This document shows, piece after piece, positions 24,833-33,704 of a stretch of DNA of 64,000 bases. Positions within the stretch are counted from its first letter, which is position 1. Each line of letters opens with the position of its first letter. The DNA comes from UBA5239 sp040394635 (GTDB lineage: Bacteria; Verrucomicrobiota; Lentisphaeria; Victivallales; Victivallaceae), in NCBI GenBank assembly GCA_040394635.1, contig JBEBRW010000001.1:248001-312000 (forward strand), given 5' to 3'. Position numbers and translations under genes: made by a program. Under the pieces are notes generated by a model that was not told where the DNA came from, did not search any database, and saw only the letters and a list, made by a program, of their open reading frames with translations.

Positions 24833-27800
24833 ATGACCCAAAAAACGACGGTCCTGCTATTCGGCGGGGCCCTGAGCATATCGCTGGCAGCCAACCTGCT
24901 GCTGTATTATCAGAACATCAACAACCGCAAGGATGTCCAGGAAATCAGAATCGCGCCTGTCCCAGCCGCCGAACCGGTAAAAATCGAGGTCCCGAAATCC
25001 GATAAATACACCCCTGGGAAACTGCCGGTCCAGCTGGCTTCCGCGCGCTATTCCGGCGACAAAATCGACCTCGACTTCATCTCGTCCGGAAACTTCATTC
25101 GCGACACTGCCGGGGTCCGCATCGATCCCGAACTCGATAACCTTCGCTTCGACCTCATCGGCAGCAAAATCAGGCTCTACGGCGACTTCCGGCCCGGTAC
25201 CAAATACCGCATCACGGTCAATGCCGGATTGAAAAACAGCACCGGCAGCGTGCTGGATGAAAATGCCGTGACCGAGGTAAAAATATCCGATCGCTCGCCG
25301 GAAATCGCCTTCGTCACCCGCGGCGAATACCTGCCGCTCAACAGTGAAAAACTGGTCCTGCCCTACCGGGCGCTGAATTGCTCCTCGGTCGAAGTCACCG
25401 TCATGAAAGCTTACGAGAACAACCTCAATCCGTTCTACGGGATGGACTGGCGCGCCGATCAGCGCATGGTGACGGTGGCCGAGCGGACCATTGCCCTGAA
25501 AGACCCGAAAAACGAATCCATTTTCCATGAACTGGACCTGCTCGAAATTCTCGGCGGACGCAACCCCGGAGTTTACAAGGTCGACCTTTATGCCCCGGAT
25601 TTGAATAGGATGTGTTCCCAGCGTTTCGTGCTGACCGACCTCGCATTGCAGGCGGTGGACGATAATTTTGCCGGCCAGATTCTGGTTTTCTGCCGTTCAC
25701 TGAGCGAAAACAAAAGCGTGCCGGGTGCGGCCGTTACCGTGCTGAGCTACAAAAATCAGGTGGTCGCGACCGGTGTGACCGGCGAGGACGGCTCGCTCCA
25801 GCTCCAGTACGATCCGGCCTGGAACCGCCAGGACGATTATCCGGTAGGGGTGATCGCCAAAAAAGACGGTGATTTGAGCTATTTCCGGTTGAAAGACTCC
25901 CGGCACCTGGGCAATGAAAGCGCTTACGATGCCACTGAGCCGCGCGCCTTCGTTTTTGCCGAGCGCGGCGCCTGTCGCCCGGGCGAGAGCTTCACCGCCT
26001 CGGTCTTTCTCCGCCAGCCCGAAAACGGCACCTATATCCCGATGAAAAATGTCCCCGTCACGCTCAAAGTCAACGACCCGAATTCCCGGCTGTTTACCCA
26101 GATGCAGCTCAAAACCGATGAATTCGGATTCGCGCAGGCGGAAATCCCGGTACCGGCCACGGCCATGACCGGCAGTTACAGCATTTACGCATTCGCCGGG
26201 GGCGGCAAAGAGAGCTGCGGTTACGGCCGGATCGCGGTCGCGGCCTATGTACCGGACCGGATCAAAATCACCGGAATGTGCAAAACGGAAAACCCCGGCA
26301 TCGCCACGCCGGTGGACTTTGAATTCGACGCCAAATATTATTTCGGCGCACCGGTGGAGCTGGGCTCCTATAAATACGAGGTCGATGCGTCTTTCGGTCC
26401 CCGCCCGGCGCACTGGGATAAATCCTGGAATTACGGCGCGCCGGACTTCTTCAAATACGGTAATACCTGGAGCGGCAAAGGCGCCAAGGGCAAGGATGTG
26501 ATCACTATTCAGTACCCCGGATTCGCACAGCAGGGCGGACACTCCTTCAACCCGGTATTGATCACGGCCAGGGCGGAGGTGCAGGAGCCCGGCGGACGCG
26601 GCGTATCCGGCCTCCGGAGCGTGACGGTTTACCCCACCGAATTTTTCATCGGCCTGCGCGACGCCGAGCCGGAAAACTTCAAGAAATCCATCGAATGGAC
26701 CCTGCTTCCGGCGGTCAAGGACCGGAAAATCAAAGCAGCCGATGCCGAAATCACGTTTGAGCTCGTGCGCAAAGAATGGGAATATGCGCTAACCATGGAT
26801 TCGCGGGATAATTACCGCCGCCAGTGGGAACAGCGCCGGATTCCGCTGCCGGACCGCAAAATCACCAGGCCAGTTCCTGCCGCAACGGCAATCGAAAAAG
26901 TGGCATGGGACCTGCCATCGGGCGAGTATGAGCTCACGGCGAAAATCGGCGATCTCTATTGCTCGCAGATGAATTTTTATCACTACGCCGGAGAAGGCGG
27001 CAGCCGCTCGGCCAACCCCAATACGCTGTATTTCAATACCAACGCCGAGGTTTATAACCCGGGCGAGCAGGTCGTGTTTTCGTTTGACAGCATCGGCAGC
27101 GGCGAGGCCTTCCTCGTGCTGGGCGAGAAAAAGGTCGAAAATTACCGCATCGTCCCGGTCAAGGCCGGTAAAAACGAAGTCACCATCACGCTGCCCACGA
27201 ATATTCACTCCTCGTCCTATTTCGCCGGAGTCACGGTGGTGACCAAGGAAAAAAGCGCCTATGTCCGTAATTTCGGATTGCTGAAAGTCAAGATCGACCA
27301 GAGCAAGGCGCACCGCCTGAGCGTGAAACTGAACCTGCCGGAAACGTCCGAGCCGGAAAAGGAAATCCCCGTCACCGTGACCCTGAGCGATGCCGCGGGC
27401 CAGCCGAAAAGCGGCGTGGTCTGCCTTTACCTCGTCGACTCCGGGGTGATTTCGCTCACCAATTACACGGTACCGGATATTTTCAACTATTTCTACGGCC
27501 CGATCGCGTGTGGTTTCGAATTTTACGACATGTACGGGCTGATTTTCGAACAGCTCAAGATCACGCCGGACGGCCGGGTCGGCGGCGACGTGGCCGGAAA
27601 AATCGCCGTATTGAAACAGAAGGATACCGCGCGGGTCATGCTGCCGCCGGTGAAGGTGCCGGCGTCCGGTACCGCGAGCGTCACGGTCAAGCTCCCGGAC
27701 CATGTCGGGGCGATGGATGTCTTCGCCGTGGCGAGTTGCGACGACGCGGCGGGCGCGGAGTCCGCCAGCATCATCATGCGAAACAAAGTCACGGTCACGG

Positions 27801-29596
27801 CTTCCGCGCCGCGCTACATCGCCCCCGGCGATACGGCGGAACTCTCGTTCACGGTCTTCAATCACGACGCCGCGACGTCGGCCTATTCCTGCACGGTGAC
27901 GCTGCCGGAGAGCCTCGAAGCGGTCAACAACCAGTCGCTCACCTTCAGCGGCAATGATCTGCCGAAAGGGAGCCAGAAAAATCTCACGCTGACCGTCCGC
28001 GCCAAAGAAATCTTTGAAGCCGGCGTCCTCAAGGCTGCGCTGCAGGTCGGCGGCGACAGCGCCAGGACCGACACCTATGTCAATGTCCGCGCGGTAAACG
28101 TGGCCCAGACCGATTACCGGCTGGTCATCCTGCAGCCGGGCGAAAAAACCGAATTCAAGCTCGCGGACAATTATGTCGGCAAGCCGGACGGCAAGCTGCG
28201 TTTGAGCGCCTCCCCTGCCCTCGGCGTGGCCTCGGCGCTGGACTGGCTGAACGGCTATCCCTATGGCTGCCTGGAGCAGACCGTGGCGGCGGCGTTCCCG
28301 TTCGTCGCGCTGCCTGCGCTGGTGAAAAACGGGCTGGTGGCGCAGGAAGTCGGCAACACGGTCAAACACAAAGTAGCCATCGGCTACAGCCGGATTCTGC
28401 AGATGGCGCTCTCCGATGGTTCATTTGCGATGTGGCCGGGCGGCAGCGAACCGTGGCACGAGGCTTCGATTTTCGCGCTGCATTTTGTCTTTGAAGCGAT
28501 CCGGCAGAACATGCTTTCCATCGACGACGCCAGCCGCGAAAAATATCTGAAATACCTGCGCAAAATCGCCACCGATGCCGAGCCCTGGAACCGCAACAAA
28601 CGTGCCTATGCCATTTATGTATTGGCAATTGCCGGTGACAATGCGTTCCTGACCGCCGCGCGCAACATGGTGTCCAGCTCAGACAAGGCCGATTATGCGC
28701 TCTTCCTAGCCGGGGCGGCGCTGGTCAAAGGCGGCTACGCCAACATCGGCACACGCCCCATGACCGCCGCGCTGGAGATGGAGTGCTACCGCGTATCCAA
28801 CGTGCCGATGCCGTACTCCGACGACGCCTGCCGCCTCGGCATGGCGCTGTACATCCTGATGGATTGCAACCTCAAGGACGATGCGCTGGCGACCCGGCTC
28901 GCCGTCGAACTGGCGAAGAGCGTCCGTCAGGACGGCTCGGCATGGGGTACCACACAGGCCAACGCCTGGGCCTCGCTGGGACTGGCCGCCTACTCCAATC
29001 AGTTTCCGCCGCGACCGGCGCAGGCTGAAGTCAACGGCGAAAAGTTCTCGATCGCCAGTCTCAAGGAAAGCCGGATGACTCAGAATGCGACCGTGACCAA
29101 CACCGGCAGCGGTATTCTGATCGCGGAGAGCATCGTGAGCGGCATCCCGCGCCAGTCGCCCCCGGACGGCGGCAAACTCAAGGTTTCGAAGGTGTACCTC
29201 GACAGGATGGGCAAACAGGTTACGGCAGTGAACCACGGCGACGAGGTGTTTGTCAAAATCTATTTCGAAGCGCCGTTTGAAATCGAGAGCATCGTCATCG
29301 CCGACCTGCTCCCCGCCGGACTGGAAATCGAGGACGAAAGCCTCGCCACCCGCGCGGCGATGCTGCCGAAAAATATCTCCGCCCGATACGGAGCTCTTTA
29401 TCCGAAACGGCTCGAAAAACGCGATGACCGCTTCCTGATTTTCGGCGACGCCAACACCGGCAAGGCGGAGTTCGTCTACCGCACCCGGGCCGTGATTCGC
29501 GGAACTTTCGCGGTGCCGCCGCTGCACGCGGAGTCGATGTACCAGCCGGACGTCAAAGGCGTTTTCGGCGGCATTGCCAAATTCACGGTGAAATGA
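24833..29596 (+). CDS. Bacterial alpha-2-macroglobulin family protein
   Basis: 1587 residues. An N-terminal membrane anchor (TVLLFGGALSISLAANLLLYY, 6-26) without lipobox is followed by a long series of macroglobulin beta-sandwiches. The thioester motif CLEQ sits at about 1146-1149 (PYGCLEQTVAAAFPF), in the alpha/alpha toroid that follows (GSFAMWPGGSEPWHE, YLRKIATDAEPWNR). A receptor-like sandwich closes the protein. The family traps attacking proteases in the periplasm through the reactive thioester. AAGGAGA precedes ATG 24833. The stop overlaps the PBP1C start (ATGA). This pairing with PBP1C is known in many bacteria and suggests defence coupled to peptidoglycan repair. Confidence 0.94.
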   Translation: MTQKTTVLLFGGALSISLAANLLLYYQNINNRKDVQEIRIAPVPAAEPVKIEVPKSDKYTPGKLPVQLASARYSGDKIDLDFISSGNFIRDTAGVRIDPELDNLRFDLIGSKIRLYGDFRPGTKYRITVNAGLKNSTGSVLDENAVTEVKISDRSPEIAFVTRGEYLPLNSEKLVLPYRALNCSSVEVTVMKAYENNLNPFYGMDWRADQRMVTVAERTIALKDPKNESIFHELDLLEILGGRNPGVYKVDLYAPDLNRMCSQRFVLTDLALQAVDDNFAGQILVFCRSLSENKSVPGAAVTVLSYKNQVVATGVTGEDGSLQLQYDPAWNRQDDYPVGVIAKKDGDLSYFRLKDSRHLGNESAYDATEPRAFVFAERGACRPGESFTASVFLRQPENGTYIPMKNVPVTLKVNDPNSRLFTQMQLKTDEFGFAQAEIPVPATAMTGSYSIYAFAGGGKESCGYGRIAVAAYVPDRIKITGMCKTENPGIATPVDFEFDAKYYFGAPVELGSYKYEVDASFGPRPAHWDKSWNYGAPDFFKYGNTWSGKGAKGKDVITIQYPGFAQQGGHSFNPVLITARAEVQEPGGRGVSGLRSVTVYPTEFFIGLRDAEPENFKKSIEWTLLPAVKDRKIKAADAEITFELVRKEWEYALTMDSRDNYRRQWEQRRIPLPDRKITRPVPAATAIEKVAWDLPSGEYELTAKIGDLYCSQMNFYHYAGEGGSRSANPNTLYFNTNAEVYNPGEQVVFSFDSIGSGEAFLVLGEKKVENYRIVPVKAGKNEVTITLPTNIHSSSYFAGVTVVTKEKSAYVRNFGLLKVKIDQSKAHRLSVKLNLPETSEPEKEIPVTVTLSDAAGQPKSGVVCLYLVDSGVISLTNYTVPDIFNYFYGPIACGFEFYDMYGLIFEQLKITPDGRVGGDVAGKIAVLKQKDTARVMLPPVKVPASGTASVTVKLPDHVGAMDVFAVASCDDAAGAESASIIMRNKVTVTASAPRYIAPGDTAELSFTVFNHDAATSAYSCTVTLPESLEAVNNQSLTFSGNDLPKGSQKNLTLTVRAKEIFEAGVLKAALQVGGDSARTDTYVNVRAVNVAQTDYRLVILQPGEKTEFKLADNYVGKPDGKLRLSASPALGVASALDWLNGYPYGCLEQTVAAAFPFVALPALVKNGLVAQEVGNTVKHKVAIGYSRILQMALSDGSFAMWPGGSEPWHEASIFALHFVFEAIRQNMLSIDDASREKYLKYLRKIATDAEPWNRNKRAYAIYVLAIAGDNAFLTAARNMVSSSDKADYALFLAGAALVKGGYANIGTRPMTAALEMECYRVSNVPMPYSDDACRLGMALYILMDCNLKDDALATRLAVELAKSVRQDGSAWGTTQANAWASLGLAAYSNQFPPRPAQAEVNGEKFSIASLKESRMTQNATVTNTGSGILIAESIVSGIPRQSPPDGGKLKVSKVYLDRMGKQVTAVNHGDEVFVKIYFEAPFEIESIVIADLLPAGLEIEDESLATRAAMLPKNISARYGALYPKRLEKRDDRFLIFGDANTGKAEFVYRTRAVIRGTFAVPPLHAESMYQPDVKGVFGGIAKFTVK

Positions 29597-31728
29597 GGAA
29601 GTACCGGAAAAAAATTCTGTTTGTCATCCTCGTCCTCGTGGTTTCGGGGATCATCGGAGTTGCGGCCTGGATGATCGCGCCGTATTGCGTGAGCGACCCC
29701 ATGCCGGAGCTCCGCTATCAAACCCCGGTGCGCACGTACCTCGACCGTCACGGCAAAATTCTCTGGCTGGAGCGCACCTACGACACCGAGTGGCGCTTCC
29801 CGCTCGAACTCACGGAAATTTCGCCGGATGCGGTCCGGGTGATACTAACGGCGGAGGATGCCGGATTTTACCGGCACTCAGGGGTGGATTACAGTGCCAT
29901 CTGCCGGGCGATGTGGCAGAACCTGACTTCATTCAAGGTGATTTCCGGGGCGTCGACGATCTCCATGCAGCTGGCGGGGATGACCTTGCCGCCCGGCCGG
30001 AAAAGCATCTGGGACAAGCTGAAGCAGGCCACACTGGCCCGGAAGATGGAAATGTGTCACTCCAAAGACGAGATTCTGACCGAGTACCTGAACCGGATTC
30101 CTTTCGGCGGTAAGCTCTACGGCATCGAGGCCGCGTCGCAGTATTATTTCGGATTAACAGCGGCGAAAATCAATCTCGCCGAAGCTACGCTGCTCTGCGG
30201 CTTGCCGCAGAAGCCGAACCGCTTCCGCCCCGACCGCTATCTGGAGGCAGCCAGGGAACGGCAGCGGATCGTGTTGAAACTTCTGGTCCGGCGCGGCAAC
30301 ATGACGCAAGTCGAAGCGGACCGGATTCGGCGCGAGGAACCGCTCCGGCTGCGGGACTTCCGTTACCCGGCCTCGTTCGAGCAATACGCCGAGCCCGGCG
30401 AGTCGATTTTCGCACTGCGGCTGGTTCCGCCCGGCGCGGCAGCCTCACTGGATCTGGAGCTGCAATCCAATGTGCTGCAGCTCTTGAGAACCCGGCGGTC
30501 GCACCTGCCCGGCGTTAACGACGCGGCGGCATTGCTGCTGGACAACCGGACCGGTGAAGTCCTGGTTTACATCGGTTCGCTGGACACCGGCGAACGCGAG
30601 GCCGGACAGGTCGACGCGGTGCGCGCCATTCGCAGCGCCGGGTCGGCCCTGAAACCATTTCTTTATGCCGAGGCGATCGACGCCGGCTGGATCGTCGCCG
30701 CCACCCGGCTGAGCGATGCACCGCTGCGCTACGCCGATTACAACCCCGGCAACTATGACGGACAATTTTACGGCACAGTAACAGCGTCCTACGCCCTGAG
30801 CCACTCGCTGAATACCCCGGCGATTCGCCTGGCCGCCAAACTCAGGCCCGAACGCCTGATCCAATGTTTCGAGCGTCTCAATTTACGAAGCAATCTGAGT
30901 CGCGAAAAAAATCCGGGCCTCTCGATGGCGCTGGGAACCATCGGTCACTCGCTGTTCGACATGACCATGGCTTACAGCGTCCTGGCGGGCGGCGGCGCAC
31001 TGCCGACGGCGTCGTTTGTCCGCGATGGCGAACGCCGGGTTTTCCGCGAAGATATTTTCCTCCCGGGGAGTTGCCAAATGGTTTCGCTGATGCTGCGCGA
31101 GCGCCCGCTTCCGGGCTGCGCCTATGAAGTGGCGTGGAAAACCGGCACCAGCAACAACAATTGCGACGCCTGGTGCTTTGCTTACACCCCGGAATACACC
31201 CTCGGCGTATGGTTCGGCAACAAAAACGGCAAGCCCTCGCCCGCACTGGTCGGCGTCGAAGCCGCCGCGCCCGCCGCAGGCGAGATTTTCGACCTGCTGT
31301 ACCGCAACCGTACCGCGCCGAAGTGGCCCGACCTCAGCACCTTTGAGTTACGCGAACTCTGCGCCGATTCCGGGTTGACGCCGGGAGCGTTTTGCCGTCA
31401 CAAGGAACGCCAGTACGCCATCTCCGGCCTGCCGCTGGCGGGATGCCAAAGCTGTACCCGGACCGCCGCGGCTCCCCTGCTGATCCTCTCGCCGGTGCCG
31501 CAACAATACCGGGTACCCGCCGGTCACGGCGAAACCCTCACGCTGAACCTGCGGACCAATCGCAGCAATATTTACTGGTTCCTGAACGGAAAATACATCG
31601 GCAACGATTTATCCGAATACCCCTTCCCGGTCAATGCCAATTACACGCTGCGCGCGGTTTCCGTCCCGGACTCCGATTTACCCGCTTCCACTTCTGAAGT
31701 AAAACTCTCCATCCTCCCCGCAAAATAA
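29593..31728 (+). CDS. pbpC: Penicillin-binding protein 1C
   Basis: 711 residues. A TM anchor (8-30) is followed by a GT51 glycosyltransferase domain with the EDAGFYRHSGVDY catalytic motif (88-100) and GASTISMQLAGM. The transpeptidase domain holds SALK (351-354), SLN (405-407) and KTGTS (516-520). A BiPBP_C domain ends the protein (VPAGHGETLTLNL, NIYWFLNGKYIG). It polymerises and may cross-link peptidoglycan in the periplasm. All catalytic motifs look intact. It overlaps the alpha-2-macroglobulin gene by 4 bp, the classic yfhM-pbpC order. Confidence 0.95.
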   Translation: MRKYRKKILFVILVLVVSGIIGVAAWMIAPYCVSDPMPELRYQTPVRTYLDRHGKILWLERTYDTEWRFPLELTEISPDAVRVILTAEDAGFYRHSGVDYSAICRAMWQNLTSFKVISGASTISMQLAGMTLPPGRKSIWDKLKQATLARKMEMCHSKDEILTEYLNRIPFGGKLYGIEAASQYYFGLTAAKINLAEATLLCGLPQKPNRFRPDRYLEAARERQRIVLKLLVRRGNMTQVEADRIRREEPLRLRDFRYPASFEQYAEPGESIFALRLVPPGAAASLDLELQSNVLQLLRTRRSHLPGVNDAAALLLDNRTGEVLVYIGSLDTGEREAGQVDAVRAIRSAGSALKPFLYAEAIDAGWIVAATRLSDAPLRYADYNPGNYDGQFYGTVTASYALSHSLNTPAIRLAAKLRPERLIQCFERLNLRSNLSREKNPGLSMALGTIGHSLFDMTMAYSVLAGGGALPTASFVRDGERRVFREDIFLPGSCQMVSLMLRERPLPGCAYEVAWKTGTSNNNCDAWCFAYTPEYTLGVWFGNKNGKPSPALVGVEAAAPAAGEIFDLLYRNRTAPKWPDLSTFELRELCADSGLTPGAFCRHKERQYAISGLPLAGCQSCTRTAAAPLLILSPVPQQYRVPAGHGETLTLNLRTNRSNIYWFLNGKYIGNDLSEYPFPVNANYTLRAVSVPDSDLPASTSEVKLSILPAK

Positions 31729-31758
31729 CGAAATGTCGCTCTTTTTGACATTCGGGTA

Positions 31759-31804
31759 TTGCAAAAATATATTTCGGTGTTATAATTTAGATAACTCGAG
31801 TTAT
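31759..31804 (+). promoter_or_regulatory. Promoter and palindromic operator of the third module
   Basis: TTGCAA (31759-31764), a 16-bp spacer and TATAAT (31781-31786). Immediately downstream, at 31791-31804, is the perfect 14-bp palindrome ATAACTCGAGTTAT with the central CG typical of LacI-family operators. It would cover the transcription start, so autorepression by the LacI-type product is likely. A TTGACA at 31745-31750 is too far from the -10 (30 bp) to serve. Confidence 0.75.
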
Positions 31805-31830
31805 TTATTTTACAGAAACCGGGAACAATC

Positions 31831-32982
31831 GTGGACAACAATCATCACAAACCTGTAACAATGAAGCAGATTGCCGAAATGGCCGGGGTCACCAGACCGG
31901 TTGTATCTGCGGTATTGAACAATAACCACGATTCCAGCATCAAGGTATCCAAGGAAAAGCGGGAAAAAATTCTCGAACTTGCACGCAGTCTGAAGTACCG
32001 TCCGAACTTCTCCGCGGTCCAGTTGACCGGCAAGCGCGACAAAAGCATCGGGATCATTCACGGCTGCTATATGACCGGAATTCAATCCGAGCTGGCCCGC
32101 CTGCTGGCGATCAAGTTGCGGGTCGAAGATTACCAGGCGTACTTTGTCGGCATCACCGACCCCAGGCATGAGCTGGATACGATCAATGATTTCATTTCCC
32201 GCGGCATGAGCGGAATCATCTCCTCCTATACCCTGAACCATATCCGGCAGGAGGATTATCCGATTCCGATCACCTGTTTTTCGGAAATCCACCGGAACTA
32301 TGACCTCATCGCCAATCTGGATGAAGGCATCTACACGCTGACCCGGCACCTGCAGGCCCATGGACACCGGAAAATCGCCTTTGTCTGCGCCAGGCTGACC
32401 CTGAATGAGAATAAATTCCACGGCTACCAGCGGGCCATGAAAGAAGCCGGGGTCACGGTTCCCCCTGAATGGCTGCTGGAACTGACCTGGAACGCCCGTT
32501 TCGCCGATGATATCCGGAAACTGATCGACAGCGGGGTGAAAGCATTTGTCCTGAACGGCGATATGCTGGCCGGACGCTTCATCCAGTGGCTGAATGAAAA
32601 CGGTTATCGCGTACCGGAAGATATTGCCATTGTCAGTTGCGATGGCTTGGAGGCAACCGATATCACCCGGACTCCCCTGACTACCGTAGTGCACCCTGTC
32701 GCGGCTTTGGTGGATGGCGCCATCCGTATCACCATGAACAAAATCGAAAAGAATATGTTCGCCAGATATCCCGAACCGGAAAAAATTTCCCCCAGATACC
32801 GCATCAGCCGCAGTTGCGGTTGCCCGGCGCACAAGAGTAATAAACTGATTTTCTGGGAATGGTTCCCCATTACTTTGGAGTCGGAAGGACAGAATATCAA
32901 GCCGATTCCCCCGGAACTGGAAGAAAAACCCGTATTATTGACAAGCAAAGAAGTTTTGAATATCAAACCAGGAGGAAGATGA
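31831..32982 (+). CDS. LacI-family transcriptional regulator
   Basis: 383 residues with a GTG start. The LacI helix-turn-helix (TMKQIAEMAGVTRPVVSAVLNN) and hinge helix region (SLKYRPNFSAVQLTGKRDKSIGIIH) are followed by a ribose-binding-protein-like effector domain (MSGIISSYTLNHIRQ, AHGHRKIAFVCARL, DIAIVSCDGLEATDITRTPLTTVVHP) and a ~45-residue extension beyond the usual end. GTG 31831 is favoured by GGGAAC upstream; ATG at 31861 would cut the N-terminus close to the HTH. It is first in the third module, 3 bp before the prepilin gene. Confidence 0.93.
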   Translation: MDNNHHKPVTMKQIAEMAGVTRPVVSAVLNNNHDSSIKVSKEKREKILELARSLKYRPNFSAVQLTGKRDKSIGIIHGCYMTGIQSELARLLAIKLRVEDYQAYFVGITDPRHELDTINDFISRGMSGIISSYTLNHIRQEDYPIPITCFSEIHRNYDLIANLDEGIYTLTRHLQAHGHRKIAFVCARLTLNENKFHGYQRAMKEAGVTVPPEWLLELTWNARFADDIRKLIDSGVKAFVLNGDMLAGRFIQWLNENGYRVPEDIAIVSCDGLEATDITRTPLTTVVHPVAALVDGAIRITMNKIEKNMFARYPEPEKISPRYRISRSCGCPAHKSNKLIFWEWFPITLESEGQNIKPIPPELEEKPVLLTSKEVLNIKPGGR

Positions 32983-32985
32983 ACC

Positions 32986-33678
32986 ATGGAAAACAAAAGA
33001 AAATTTACCCTCATTGAATTGCTGGTCGTCATAGCAATCATCGCCATATTGGCCGCCATGCTGCTGCCGGCCCTGACCGCCGCCCGCGAGCGTGCCAACA
33101 GCGCGTCCTGTATGAATAACCTGAAGCAGCAGGGCAATGCATTTCTGATCTATATCGACGGATACGATGACCTTTACCCGGTTTACGGATTCAAACGCGG
33201 CACCGTAGATTACAGCTGGATCAATCTGTTGATGGAAAACGCTGATATGAAGCCGGGCTCTTTCGTCGATCCGGCCTTGAAAAACCCCTCCACCCGGCAG
33301 GATCATACTTATGCTGGATACAGTTACTCCGGTTACGGTTACAATTTCCGCTACATCGGCGGCAGGAACGGCGACGGCTTAAGCAACAAGGACGCCGCAA
33401 AATCCGCCAAAACATCGGAACTGACGCGTCCCTCGGAAGGTTATCTGGTGATGGACGCTTCCAAAGCCAATGATCTGAGTACCGGGAATTACCGCGTCAT
33501 CGAATACCCCGGCAGTGCGGCCGGCAATGGCACCATCGACGCCATGCGTCACAATGGCGCGGTGAATATCCTCTATGTCGACGGGCACGCGGCAATCGTC
33601 AAAGTCGGCAACCGTCTGCTGCCCTACGAAACACTGGGCAGCTACTACACAATCAACTGGTCGGCTGGCCGTAAATAA
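32986..33678 (+). CDS. Prepilin-type N-terminal methylation protein (pseudopilin-like)
   Basis: 230 residues. After MENKRK comes FTLIELLVVIAIIAIL, the same class III signal as in the other two modules, then a variable body and a C-terminal HNGAVNILYVDGHAAIV, the H-X9-DG motif in full. AGGAGGAAG lies just upstream of the start. It sits 3 bp after the LacI-type regulator and 26 bp before the secreted beta-helix protein. It is processed by a prepilin peptidase by family precedent; its true partner is unknown. Confidence 0.93.
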   Translation: MENKRKFTLIELLVVIAIIAILAAMLLPALTAARERANSASCMNNLKQQGNAFLIYIDGYDDLYPVYGFKRGTVDYSWINLLMENADMKPGSFVDPALKNPSTRQDHTYAGYSYSGYGYNFRYIGGRNGDGLSNKDAAKSAKTSELTRPSEGYLVMDASKANDLSTGNYRVIEYPGSAAGNGTIDAMRHNGAVNILYVDGHAAIVKVGNRLLPYETLGSYYTINWSAGRK

Positions 33679-33704
33679 TTCACCAAGAAAGGAAATTCAA
33701 AAGA

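Noticed and set aside
31745..31786. TTGACA at 31745 as the -35 of the LacI-type gene
   Set aside because: The distance to TATAAT (31781) is 30 bases. TTGCAA at 31759 has a workable 16-base spacer.
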